Source: an uncultured Clostridia bacterium (GTDB lineage Bacteria > Bacillota > Clostridia > Oscillospirales > Ruminococcaceae). Taken from it: a stretch of DNA of 64,000 nt. This document shows positions 1 through 7,427 of this stretch, piece after piece. The notes under the pieces are model-generated. The model was not told where the DNA came from, ran no database searches, and worked only from the letters and a program-made list of their open reading frames with translations. The stretch covers positions 1 through 64,000 of the forward strand of contig CAMCOD010000005.1 in assembly GCA_945876435.1 (NCBI GenBank), given 5' to 3'. Both the position numbers and the translations under genes were made by a program. Numbering within the stretch: position 1 is the first letter of the stretch; each line of letters starts with the position of its first letter.

Positions 1-18
1 CCAGTAGGCTCTTTTGAA

Positions 19-46
19 CCACTCGCCTAGCGAGTGGTTTTCTTAT
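19..46 (+). terminator. Rho-independent terminator-like hairpin
   Basis: An 8-bp perfect stem (CCACTCGC / GCGAGTGG) with a 3-nt loop is followed by TTTTCTTATAT. It would end a plus-strand transcript entering from left of the window. Hairpins of this look also occur at the ends of IS200/IS605-type elements, so a remnant end is a weaker alternative. Confidence 0.6.
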
Positions 47-50
47 ATAC

Positions 51-80
51 AAAAATAGGGTAGCCGGTTGGCTACCCTAT
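51..80. terminator. Terminator hairpin split from its U-tract by an IS
   Basis: The stem AGGGTAGCC / GGCTACCCT with a GGTT loop is preceded by AAAAAT. The matching T-run (six T, 1333-1338) now lies on the far side of the IS element. Removing the IS and one copy of the CTA duplication restores a symmetrical bidirectional terminator whose arms run to about 15 bp. As it stands, only the leftward (minus-strand) T-run remains next to the hairpin. Confidence 0.7.
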
Positions 81-104
81 GTTCTGGTCAAGCAAAATTG
101 TAAC
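80..104. repeat. IS terminal inverted repeat (orfB end)
   Basis: Starts TGTTCTG and ends AATTGTAAC. It pairs with 1305-1329 at 20 of 25 positions, identical over the outer 7 and inner 10 bases. Confidence 0.88.
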
Positions 105-117
105 AGCAGTGCCTAAA

Positions 118-981
118 TTAGCGTAAGGCAAAGCGTTTCTGAAATGGAGTCAGGTAGTTGTTGTAGGAGTGGGGACGGACCTGGTTATACCAGTGGTATG
201 CAAACTCCTGAACAGCATGATTAAGCTCAGTATCAGTTTTGAACTGATACTGGTTGATCAACTCCGATTTCAAAGTATTGTAATAACGTTCCATCGCCGC
301 ATTGTCATAAGGGCAGCCGGCGCTGCTCATGCTTTGAATAATACCGTGTTCCTGACAGAATTCCACAAATTCTGACGATGTATACTGGCGGCCCTGATCC
401 GAATGTAGGATCAACCCTTTCCCGGAGTGCCCCGTGGAAGAAAGTGCTTTCTTTACCGTCTGAATCGCCAACTCACTGGTGATCCATTTTCCGTTTTCAC
501 TGGCAACTACACTGCGGTCATAGAGATCAATGATGGAGCAGTTGAAGCGTACTGCACCATTGCTGAGAAATAGATAGGTAAAATCGGTGCACCAGACCTG
601 ATTGGCCTTCTGTGCGTAAAACTCCTGATTCAAGCGATTTGGAAATACTTTATGGACTTGTCCTCTTCTGTATTTTGGCTTTCTTCTGCGGCAAATACAG
701 TACAGCTGCAGCTGACGATTCATATACTTATGAACAGTAGCGTTGCTCAATTCGATCCCTTTTCGGGACAGAAAAACTCGCATACTGCGGTAGCCCAGAA
801 TTCCGCCAAACTCATGATAGATTTTCTTGATCTCATGGCAGACTTCTTCCTTTTTCTTGCAGCATTCCGCTTTTCGCCGTTTCAGATAATTGTAATATGC
901 GTTGGGATAGATCTTCATCCGTCTCAGGAGCCACCGCAATCCGAACTCCTTTTCATGGGTTTCTATGAACCGATATGCCAC
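118..981 (-). CDS. IS3-family transposase OrfB (rve integrase, DDE)
   Basis: Catalytic part of the transposase, 287 residues. An N-terminal HTH_21-type segment (about 1-110) is followed by an rve RNase H-like core. The DDE triad is visible as the D in VWCTDFTYL, the D in LHSDQGRQY and the E in NAAMERYYNTLKSE. The frame begins with GTG in a TAGTG overlap with the orfA stop. It is also continuous, in the -1 frame, with orfA from the A7 tract at 1014-1020. It is therefore probably made mainly as an OrfAB frameshift fusion, as in other IS3-family elements, with free OrfB as a minor product. No stop or frameshift damage is visible. Confidence 0.95.
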   Translation of the reverse strand: MAYRFIETHEKEFGLRWLLRRMKIYPNAYYNYLKRRKAECCKKKEEVCHEIKKIYHEFGGILGYRSMRVFLSRKGIELSNATVHKYMNRQLQLYCICRRRKPKYRRGQVHKVFPNRLNQEFYAQKANQVWCTDFTYLFLSNGAVRFNCSIIDLYDRSVVASENGKWITSELAIQTVKKALSSTGHSGKGLILHSDQGRQYTSSEFVEFCQEHGIIQSMSSAGCPYDNAAMERYYNTLKSELINQYQFKTDTELNHAVQEFAYHWYNQVRPHSYNNYLTPFQKRFALR

Positions 982-1262
982 TAATCGATTTCCTTCGCAA
1001 AGAATGCCGCTGCTTTTTTTAGGAATAAATTCTCCTTTTCCAGCTCTGCTTTTTCCTGCCGTAATTTCCGGATCTCCTGCATAAGCTCAAGCTGATTCAT
1101 GGCTTCTTCGTTATTCTGGCATTCTTCACGGTATGCGCGTACCCAGTTGGAAATTGTGGCTGTGGATACTCCGTATTCTGCTGCAAGGCTGGACAGTGTC
1201 CTGCCTTCCTGAATGTGTAACTGTACGATTTTCTTTTTACTTTCCGGTCTTACTTTACTCAT
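981..1262 (-). CDS. IS3-family transposase OrfA (HTH, leucine zipper)
   Basis: A 93-residue DNA-binding subunit that recognises the element ends. The N-terminal half is an HTH_8-type helix-turn-helix (LSSLAAEYGVSTATISNWV). The C-terminal half is a coiled coil ending in ELEKENLFLKKAAAFFAKE, the usual family ending. A GGAGG-type site (TCCTCC on the plus strand near 1267-1272) precedes the ATG. The last base of its TAG stop is the first base of the GTG of orfB. When not fused to OrfB, OrfA of this family typically acts as a regulator of transposition. Confidence 0.94.
   Translation of the reverse strand: MSKVRPESKKKIVQLHIQEGRTLSSLAAEYGVSTATISNWVRAYREECQNNEEAMNQLELMQEIRKLRQEKAELEKENLFLKKAAAFFAKEID
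1013..1020 (-). promoter_or_regulatory. Likely -1 programmed frameshift site (A7G)
   Basis: On the coding strand orfA reads CTA AAA AAA GCA. Slipping back one base on the A7 run continues into KKSSGILCEGNRLVAYRF and enters OrfB without a stop. A AAA AAG-type slippery tracts near the end of orfA are the standard device in IS3-family elements. I did not model a downstream stimulatory structure. Confidence 0.75.
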
Positions 1263-1304
1263 CCGTATCCCTCCTAATAGTATTATACTCTATTAGGCTA
1301 CATC

Positions 1305-1329
1305 GTTACAATTTCAGTTTAGCAGAACA
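1305..1329. repeat. IS terminal inverted repeat (orfA end)
   Basis: Reverse complement starts TGTTCTGC and ends AATTGTAAC, matching 80-104. It lies about 40 bp upstream of the orfA ATG, so it may overlap the transposase promoter. Confidence 0.88.
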
Positions 1330-1374
1330 CTATTTTTTACGAATATTTAAATAATACCTACGCAATAACGTGCT

Positions 1375-1414
1375 ATGGTGTCAAACTCCCAATTGGTGTC
1401 AAATTGGTGTCAAA
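1375..1414. repeat. Short direct repeats, GGTGTCAAA x3
   Basis: ATTGGTGTCAA occurs twice in perfect tandem (1392-1402 and 1403-1413). A degenerate third copy, ATGGTGTCAAA, starts at 1375. They lie between the IS and the leuS 3' end. No function can be assigned; see findings. Confidence 0.7.
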
Positions 1415-1440
1415 TGAGCGTTTTTAAGATTAAAAGACTC

Positions 1441-1468
1441 AATAAACGGCTTGTTTATGCCGTTTATT
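1441..1468 (-). terminator. Probable leuS terminator hairpin
   Basis: A perfect 10-bp stem (AATAAACGGC / GCCGTTTATT) with an 8-nt loop lies 12 bp after the leuS stop. The tract after it on the minus strand (GAGTCTTTTAATC) is only moderately T-rich. The plus-strand side reads TTTTC, so a bidirectional role is possible. Confidence 0.55.
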
Positions 1469-1479
1469 TTCTAATCCGA

Positions 1480-3885
1480 CTATTTTACTACAATATTTAC
1501 GAGTTTGCCCGGCACAACGATCTCTTTTACAATATTTTTGCCTTCTATCTCTGCTTTGATCGCAGGATCTGCTTTTGCGGCGGCCAGCAGTTCTTCTTTT
1601 GCAGCGGCGCTTGGAACCACGATGCGGGCTTTGATTCTGCCATTGAGCTGCACTACGATCTCCACCGTAGAATCTACGCATTTCGCTTCGTCATACTCCG
1701 GCCATTTGGCTGCGTTGGCCATGCCGCCCAGCTTGTTCAGTTCCCACATTTCTTCTGCAATATGGGGAGCGAAAGGCTGCAGCAGAGTCAGGAATGTTGC
1801 CAACTCGGCCTTATTGATGGATTTATGGTCGTAGATCTCGTTGAGCAGGGACATCAGGCTGGCAATGGCTGTATTGAACTTCATAGTTTCGATGTCCTCA
1901 GAAACCTTTTTAATGGTCTTATGGAAAGCACTCTCCAGCTCTTTGCTGTAGCAATCCCCTTCCACAACCATATCCTGCAAAGCCCACACTCTATCCAGGA
2001 AGCGTTTGCAGCCTTTGATGGAGGATGTGGACCATGGTGCGCTCTTTTCAAAGTCACCAATGAACATTTCGTAAAGACGCATGGTATCCGCGCCGTATTC
2101 CCGGACAATATCATCTGGATTTACCACGTTTCCGCGGGATTTGGACATCTTTTCGCCATTCTCGCCCAGAATCATACCGTGGCTGGTACGTTTGGCGTAT
2201 GGTTCTTTATTGGGCACCAGACCCAGGTCGTAAAGGAATTTGTGCCAGAAGCGGCTGTACAGCAGATGCAGCGTGGTATGTTCCATACCGCCGTTGTACC
2301 AATCCACCGGGCACCAGTATTCCAGCGCTTCTTTGGAGGCCAGTTCTTTGTCGTTGTGCGGATCGCAGTAGCGCAGGAAGTACCAGGAGGAACCAGCCCA
2401 CTGAGGCATGGTATCGGTTTCACGGGTAGCCGGACCGCCGCAGTGCGGACAGGTGGTATTTACCCAATCCGTCATCTTAGAAAGCGGAGACTGACCGTCA
2501 TCGGTCTGTTCAAAGGATTCACAATCCGGCAGTTTCAGTGGCAGCTCACTTTCCGGCAGTGGAACCCAACCGCATTTTTCGCAGTAAACCATAGGAATTG
2601 GCTCGCCCCAGTAGCGCTGACGGGAGAATACCCAGTCGCGGAGCTTAAAGTTTACCTTTGGCTCGCCCTTTCCGTTTTCTTTCAGCCAGTCAATGATTTT
2701 TACCTTGGCTGCCTCAACGGTAAGACCATCCAGCAAACCGGAATTGACCATTACACCGGTAGCACAGTCGGTAAAGGGTTCTTTTTCCACATCCCCGCCC
2801 TTGACTACCTCAATAATGGGCAGATCAAATTTCTTGGCGAATTCCCAGTCGCGGGTATCGTGCGCCGGTACGGCCATAATGGCGCCGGTGCCGTAGCTCA
2901 TCAGAACATAGTCCGATACGAAAATCGGGATTTCCTTGCCGGTAGCCGGGTTGATACCGGCAACCCCGCAAAGCTTCACGCCGGTTTTATCTTTTGCCAT
3001 TTCCGTACGCTCAAAATCAGACTTTTTGGAGGATTCTTCCTGATAGGCCACAACTTCATCCATATTGGTGATTTTATCGGCCCAGGTTTTCAAATAAGGA
3101 TGCTCCGGAGAGATAACCATATAAGTAGCGCCGAAGATCGTATCCGGACGGGTGGTATAAATCAGCAGCTGATCGCCGGCAGTGGTATCAAATTTTACTT
3201 CCGCGCCAGTGGAACGGCCGATCCAGTTCCGCTGAGAGGTTTTGACCCGCTCAATGTAGTCCACTTCATCCAAATCGTCCAGCAGCCTCTGAGCATATTC
3301 CGTGATTTTCAGCATCCACTGGCTCTTAACCTTGCGGACAACCTGACCGCCGCAGCGTTCACAGCAGCCGTTGACCACTTCTTCGTTGGCCAGCACCACT
3401 TTGCAGGAGGTACACCAGTTTACCGCCATCTCTTTTTTATAAGCCAGACCTTTTTTATACAGCTGCAGGAAGATCCACTGGGTCCATTTGTAGTATTCCG
3501 GACTGGTGGTGTTGATCTCACGGCTCCAGTCAAAGGACAGACCCAAGGATTTCAGCTGCTGTTTGAAGCGGGCTACATTCTGCTCGGTCACAATGGCCGG
3601 ATGGATATGATTTTTAATGGCAAAGTTTTCGGTTGGCAGGCCGAAAGCGTCCCAGCCCATGGGGTACAATACGTTGTAGCCCTGCAGACGGCGTTTTCTG
3701 GCAACAATGTCCAGTGCAGTATAGGAACGAGGATGTCCCACATGCAGACCCTGACCGGATGGATACGGGAACTCTACCAAAGCGTAGTATTTTGGTTTGC
3801 TGTAATCGTTCGTTGCGGCAAAGACGTTCTTTTCATCCCAAATGTCCTGCCACTTTTTCTCGATTTGGCTAAAATCGTACTTCAA
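1480..3885 (-). CDS. leuS: Leucyl-tRNA synthetase
   Basis: Class Ia aminoacyl-tRNA synthetase charging tRNA-Leu in the cytosol; 801 residues, normal for the bacterial form. The HIGH-type motif HVGH is at residues 48-51 and KMSKS at about 579-583. A CXXC zinc-knuckle-like segment (CTSCK...CCERCGG) lies near residue 160, and the long CP1 editing insertion follows. The start is TTG with a strong AGGAGG seven bases upstream. A 14-bp G+C palindrome (3901-3914) lies just before that ribosome binding site. It is the last gene of the long minus-strand run that includes rsfS and nadD. No T-box is seen upstream, unlike thrS and tyrS in this window. Confidence 0.97.
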   Translation of the reverse strand: MKYDFSQIEKKWQDIWDEKNVFAATNDYSKPKYYALVEFPYPSGQGLHVGHPRSYTALDIVARKRRLQGYNVLYPMGWDAFGLPTENFAIKNHIHPAIVTEQNVARFKQQLKSLGLSFDWSREINTTSPEYYKWTQWIFLQLYKKGLAYKKEMAVNWCTSCKVVLANEEVVNGCCERCGGQVVRKVKSQWMLKITEYAQRLLDDLDEVDYIERVKTSQRNWIGRSTGAEVKFDTTAGDQLLIYTTRPDTIFGATYMVISPEHPYLKTWADKITNMDEVVAYQEESSKKSDFERTEMAKDKTGVKLCGVAGINPATGKEIPIFVSDYVLMSYGTGAIMAVPAHDTRDWEFAKKFDLPIIEVVKGGDVEKEPFTDCATGVMVNSGLLDGLTVEAAKVKIIDWLKENGKGEPKVNFKLRDWVFSRQRYWGEPIPMVYCEKCGWVPLPESELPLKLPDCESFEQTDDGQSPLSKMTDWVNTTCPHCGGPATRETDTMPQWAGSSWYFLRYCDPHNDKELASKEALEYWCPVDWYNGGMEHTTLHLLYSRFWHKFLYDLGLVPNKEPYAKRTSHGMILGENGEKMSKSRGNVVNPDDIVREYGADTMRLYEMFIGDFEKSAPWSTSSIKGCKRFLDRVWALQDMVVEGDCYSKELESAFHKTIKKVSEDIETMKFNTAIASLMSLLNEIYDHKSINKAELATFLTLLQPFAPHIAEEMWELNKLGGMANAAKWPEYDEAKCVDSTVEIVVQLNGRIKARIVVPSAAAKEELLAAAKADPAIKAEIEGKNIVKEIVVPGKLVNIVVK

Positions 3886-3935
3886 CTTACTTCCTCCTCA
3901 GCCGCCGCGGCGGCAAGTGCTTGTTACGGCATGAT

Positions 3936-4301
3936 TTATTTTTCTTTGATCAGCAGATCAGAGATATCAACACGTGGCGCATCGTTCCACAGCCGTTCCA
4001 GGTCGTAAAAATGTCTTGGCTCCTCCTGGAAAATGTGGACCATAACGTCGGAATAATCCATCAGCACCCATTCTGCGTTCTGCAGACCTTCTACGCGCTC
4101 CGGGTGGATGCTGAATTTTTTGTACATTTCTTCTTCAACTTCGTCGGACAGCGCTTTTACCTGTGTATTGCTGCCGCCGGTAGCCAGAATAAAGTAATCG
4201 CCCAGGGTGGACAGGCCGCGGATTTCCAGCAGCTGGATCTCCCGTCCCTTTTTTTCGTCCAGGATCTTTACGATTGCCTGCGCTTTTTCAAGAGATGTCA
4301 T
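3936..4301 (-). CDS. rsfS: Ribosomal silencing factor RsfS
   Basis: A small (121 residues) Iojap/RsfS-family protein. The family binds ribosomal protein L14 on the 50S subunit and blocks subunit joining when nutrients are low. The segment GREIQLLEIRGLSTLGDYF and the following ILATGGSNTQVKAL are characteristic of the family. It sits between the nadD-yqeK fusion and leuS, matching the Bacillus order nadD-yqeK-rsfS. A clear AAGGAGAGG site precedes the ATG. Confidence 0.95.
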   Translation of the reverse strand: MTSLEKAQAIVKILDEKKGREIQLLEIRGLSTLGDYFILATGGSNTQVKALSDEVEEEMYKKFSIHPERVEGLQNAEWVLMDYSDVMVHIFQEEPRHFYDLERLWNDAPRVDISDLLIKEK

Positions 4302-4357
4302 CTTGTCCTCTCCTTACTTTGTTTTCTTATAATATCATTGAATATCATTGGGAAATA

Positions 4358-5536
4358 TCAGCTTTCCGGCACATAACAGTTGTACGCCAGCCAACTGTCC
4401 CGGCAGATGGGCTGTCTGTTCTCCACCAATTTGCCGATGGTAAACAGCAGGGATACCCGCATCCCCTCGTCCAAAGACTGATCGACCGTATCCCGAACCT
4501 CTTCGGCGCTGGGATAACTGCGCTCCTCCGAGGTGAGATCCGCCAGAAAGATGATTTTTTCAAATGTGCTCATCTCCGCCCTGCCAACGGTATGATAACG
4601 TACTGCGTCAAGAATGGCAGGATCCTGTATGCCCAGCTCCTGCTGAATATACTCCGCTGCCGCGAAGCCATGCCAAAGCTGAGGCTGGTCCAAAAATGAT
4701 TTGTCAAAAATTATAGCAGACTTTTTCGCCCATTGCAACTGTTCTTCTGGGGGCATATTTTTGCAGATATCGTGAAGCAGGCCGGCAATCTCCGCCTTTT
4801 TTCCATCTTCTCCATATAAATCCGCCAGATACACTGCCCGTTTCGCAACATTGAGAGAGTGTTCAAATCGGCTTGGTTTCAGCATGGAACGAATTTTTTC
4901 GGTAAACCGTTCCACTGCGGCCTCATGCGCTCTGTCCGGAACATAAAGTTTTTGTTCCCGGATATAGGACAGCACTGCTTCAGGAAGCAGCCCGGAGCAG
5001 TTCTCCCCTTTTTCCAAACGGCTGCGGATCTCCGTGGATGACAGCTCCAGCACCGGTATATCCAAAATTATCAGATTTTCGCTGTACTGGCTGAGCAAAA
5101 TCCTGCAGCGGGCCAGCTCCTGCAGTTCATTCCGTTCTCTTGCTGCCGTGCACAGGGTGCAATTCTGCAAAATCTCCTCAAAGCAATACCATCGGTGAAA
5201 ACTGCGGAACATATCTCCACCCACCAGCAAAAAAAGCTTCGCCTGTGGGTAGTCTTTCCGAAGCTGCCGGATAGTATCCACTGTATAGCTCCGACCCGGG
5301 CGGACGATCTCCATGTCGCTGACCTGTGCCTGCGGACAGTCCCCGAAGGCCAGTCTGCACATTTCCAGGCGATCCTTTCCGGAAACCAGATCCCGCGCCA
5401 TTTTATGGGGCGGGTATTTGGTCGGGATCACCAAAAGCTTGTCCAGCTTCAGTTCCTGAATGTAGTGCTTCGCCAGATGAACATGGCCCTGATGAATCGG
5501 GTTAAACGTCCCGCCAAAAATACCGATCTTCTCCAT
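4358..5536 (-). CDS. nadD: Fused NadD adenylyltransferase / YqeK HD hydrolase
   Basis: A 392-residue two-domain protein. Residues 1 to about 195 are nicotinate-nucleotide adenylyltransferase (GGTFNPIHQGH at 8-18; LSSTEIRSRLEKG near the domain end), which makes deamido-NAD from NaMN and ATP. Residues from about 205 to 392 are a YqeK-type HD domain (RFEHSLNVAKRAV, then LLHDICK with HD at 255-256). That family hydrolyses diadenosine tetraphosphate symmetrically. In Bacillus subtilis these are two adjacent genes; here they form one uninterrupted frame. The order yhbY - nadD/yqeK - rsfS is otherwise conserved. The joining of an NAD-synthesis and an Ap4A-clearing enzyme is the notable feature. Confidence 0.94.
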   Translation of the reverse strand: MEKIGIFGGTFNPIHQGHVHLAKHYIQELKLDKLLVIPTKYPPHKMARDLVSGKDRLEMCRLAFGDCPQAQVSDMEIVRPGRSYTVDTIRQLRKDYPQAKLFLLVGGDMFRSFHRWYCFEEILQNCTLCTAARERNELQELARCRILLSQYSENLIILDIPVLELSSTEIRSRLEKGENCSGLLPEAVLSYIREQKLYVPDRAHEAAVERFTEKIRSMLKPSRFEHSLNVAKRAVYLADLYGEDGKKAEIAGLLHDICKNMPPEEQLQWAKKSAIIFDKSFLDQPQLWHGFAAAEYIQQELGIQDPAILDAVRYHTVGRAEMSTFEKIIFLADLTSEERSYPSAEEVRDTVDQSLDEGMRVSLLFTIGKLVENRQPICRDSWLAYNCYVPES

Positions 5537-5571
5537 TCCGCCGCTCCTTTCCGACTGCTTATTCGATCCGC

Positions 5572-5859
5572 TTAAAAGGTAATTTTCGGATTCTTTTTGT
5601 TTTTGCGATACAGCACAAATTTGGTGCCGATAACCTGTACCACCTCAGAATTGGTTGCTTCCGCCAGTTCTTCCGCAACCTCCCGGGCAAAGACCGGAGC
5701 ATTCTCCAAAACCTTACCTTTGATAATCTCCCGGGCTTCCAGCGCATCGTCCGCCTGTTTTACCACCTGTTCACTGATACCACCCTTACCTACTTGAAGG
5801 ATCGTGTCCAACTGATTGGCGATTTTGCGCAGGCTTGCGCGGTCTTTACTTGTCAGCAT
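5572..5859 (-). CDS. yhbY: YhbY-type CRM-domain RNA-binding protein
   Basis: A single CRM domain protein of 95 residues, the usual size. The family associates with pre-50S ribosomal particles. The GKGG turn (VGKGGISEQVVKQADDAL) and the basic, alternating C-terminal strand are typical. It lies 36 bp upstream of nadD and 31 bp downstream of rdgB on the same strand, so it is probably co-transcribed. Confidence 0.92.
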   Translation of the reverse strand: MLTSKDRASLRKIANQLDTILQVGKGGISEQVVKQADDALEAREIIKGKVLENAPVFAREVAEELAEATNSEVVQVIGTKFVLYRKNKKNPKITF

Positions 5860-5890
5860 TTTCTATTCTCCCTTCCATTCTCCCTGTTTT

Positions 5891-6487
5891 TTACTTTTTG
5901 TCATCAAAACGGTTCTTCAGCCGATCATGAAGCTGCCGAAGCGCCTTTCCACGATGGCTGATAGCATCTTTTTCCCCGCCGGAAAGCTGGGAATAGCTCT
6001 TTCCGTTTACCATAAAGATCGGATCGTAGCCAAAACCGCCTTCTCCAAGAGGTTTTTCACCGATCTCACCGGAACAGATTCCCACCGTCTCCACCAGCTC
6101 ATCCCTCGTCAGCACACAGCAAATGGCGCTGACAAACTGCGCACCCCGTTTTTCCTTGGGGACATTGGCCATTTCCTTTAAAATACCGGCATTCTTTTGC
6201 TCCTGTGGGGTATCTTCCCCTAAATAACGGGCGGAATGTACGCCTGGACGGCCATCCAAAGCGTCAATACAAAGGCCGGAGTCATCCGCTACACAGGGCA
6301 GGCCGCAGGCTTCGTATACGGCCAAAGCCTTGATCCTGGCGTTATCGGCGAAAGTTTCGCCGTTTTCCTCCGGGTTTACCTGAACACCGGCCTCCTTCTG
6401 CGACAGCACCTGAAAGCCGATTGGCTCCAGAATCCGGCGAAATTCTACCAATTTATGAGGATTATTGGTTGCAACCACCAGCTTCAT
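5891..6487 (-). CDS. rdgB: XTP/dITP diphosphatase (RdgB/HAM1 family)
   Basis: House-cleaning nucleotide pyrophosphatase that removes dITP, dXTP and related deaminated purines. It is 198 residues with the complete motif series: ATNNPHKLVEF at the N-terminus, ENGETFADNARIKA, ADDSGLCIDAL, GGFGYDPIF and SHRGKAL near the C-terminus. Its ATG lies two bases after the ftsY stop, so the two are translationally linked. Confidence 0.96.
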   Translation of the reverse strand: MKLVVATNNPHKLVEFRRILEPIGFQVLSQKEAGVQVNPEENGETFADNARIKALAVYEACGLPCVADDSGLCIDALDGRPGVHSARYLGEDTPQEQKNAGILKEMANVPKEKRGAQFVSAICCVLTRDELVETVGICSGEIGEKPLGEGGFGYDPIFMVNGKSYSQLSGGEKDAISHRGKALRQLHDRLKNRFDDKK

Positions 6488-6489
6488 GC

Positions 6490-7407
6490 CTATCTTTCCC
6501 CCTCTCCAAAGAGTGCGTCCACGAATTCCGCAGAACGGAAGGGACGCAGGTCGTCAATCTGTTCCCCAACACCAATATATTTGATGGGAATGTTCAATTC
6601 TTCCTTAATACCGATCACAACGCCGCCTCTTGCGGTACCGTCCAGCTTGGTCAGGATGATGCCGGTCAGTCCAGCCGCCTCTTTAAACTGTCTGGCTTGA
6701 TTAAGTGCATTCTGACCGGTGGTAGCGTCCAACACCAAAAGGGTCTCTCTGGCGCTGTCCGGCGCTTCCCGGTCGATGATGCGGGAGATTTTCGACAGCT
6801 CATCCATCAGATTTTTCTTATTGTGCAGGCGTCCGGCAGTATCGCAGATGATCACATCCGCTTTTCTGGCCTTGCCCGCATGAATCGCATCAAAAACCAC
6901 CGCTGCCGGGTCAGCCCCTTCGCTGTGTTTGATCAGCTCCACTCCGGCTCTGTCCGCCCACACTTCCAGCTGTTCGATCGCGGCGGCACGGAAGGTATCC
7001 GCAGCCGCCAGAAGTACCTTTTTCCCGTCTTTTTTCAGATTGTTGGCCAGTTTTCCGATGGTAGTGGTTTTGCCCACACCATTGACTCCGATCACAAGGA
7101 TGACAGAGGGCTGGGTGGACAGATCCAGCTCTCCGTTGCCGGAAAGCATATCCGCAATGATCTCTTTCAGAAGGCTGCGGACTGCGGATACATCGCTGAT
7201 TCCCTGTTCTTTGACTTTTTTTCGAAGCTGCTCACAGATGCGGTTGGCTGTCACTGTGCCAACATCCGCCATGATCAGCGTTTCTTCCAGCTCCTCAAAC
7301 AACTCCTCGTCTACCTTAGTAAAGCTGTTCAGGATCATATCCACTTTCCCCATCATGGAGTCCCTTGTTTTCTTCAGACCTTCTGCGATCTTAGAGAAAA
7401 ATCCCAT
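6490..7407 (-). CDS. ftsY: Signal recognition particle receptor FtsY
   Basis: SRP receptor GTPase that docks ribosome-SRP complexes at the membrane. It is 305 residues, so a short-form FtsY with almost no acidic A domain. The NG domain is complete: GVNGVGKTTTIGKLA, DTFRAAAIEQL, CDTAGRLHNK and TKLDGTARGG. It starts 20 bp after the smc stop with an AGGAGGT ribosome binding site. The smc-ftsY pair is a conserved arrangement. Confidence 0.97.
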   Translation of the reverse strand: MGFFSKIAEGLKKTRDSMMGKVDMILNSFTKVDEELFEELEETLIMADVGTVTANRICEQLRKKVKEQGISDVSAVRSLLKEIIADMLSGNGELDLSTQPSVILVIGVNGVGKTTTIGKLANNLKKDGKKVLLAAADTFRAAAIEQLEVWADRAGVELIKHSEGADPAAVVFDAIHAGKARKADVIICDTAGRLHNKKNLMDELSKISRIIDREAPDSARETLLVLDATTGQNALNQARQFKEAAGLTGIILTKLDGTARGGVVIGIKEELNIPIKYIGVGEQIDDLRPFRSAEFVDALFGEGER

Positions 7408-7427
7408 GAACCGTACCTCCTAAATGC

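Larger units (their letters stand above)
80..1329 (-). mobile_element. IS3-family insertion sequence, complete
   Basis: The element is 1250 bp, starts 5'-TGTTCTG and ends CAGAACA-3', with imperfect 25-bp inverted repeats (20 of 25 match). A 3-bp CTA target duplication (77-79 and 1330-1332) flanks it. It carries two consecutive minus-strand frames, orfA (HTH) and orfB (DDE integrase), with an A7 slippery tract between them, as in IS3-family elements. Both frames and both ends look intact, so it may still be active. The subgroup is not certain; IS150-like is the closest impression. Confidence 0.93.

Noticed and set aside
19..80. IS200/IS605 right end
   Set aside because: The hairpins could suit such an element, but no TnpA or TnpB is present and terminators explain them better.
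1375..4008. Very long plus-strand open frame (877 codons)
   Set aside because: It lies antisense to leuS, which has full motifs and a ribosome binding site; the plus-strand translation resembles no family and is His/Phe-rich, as expected of a shadow.
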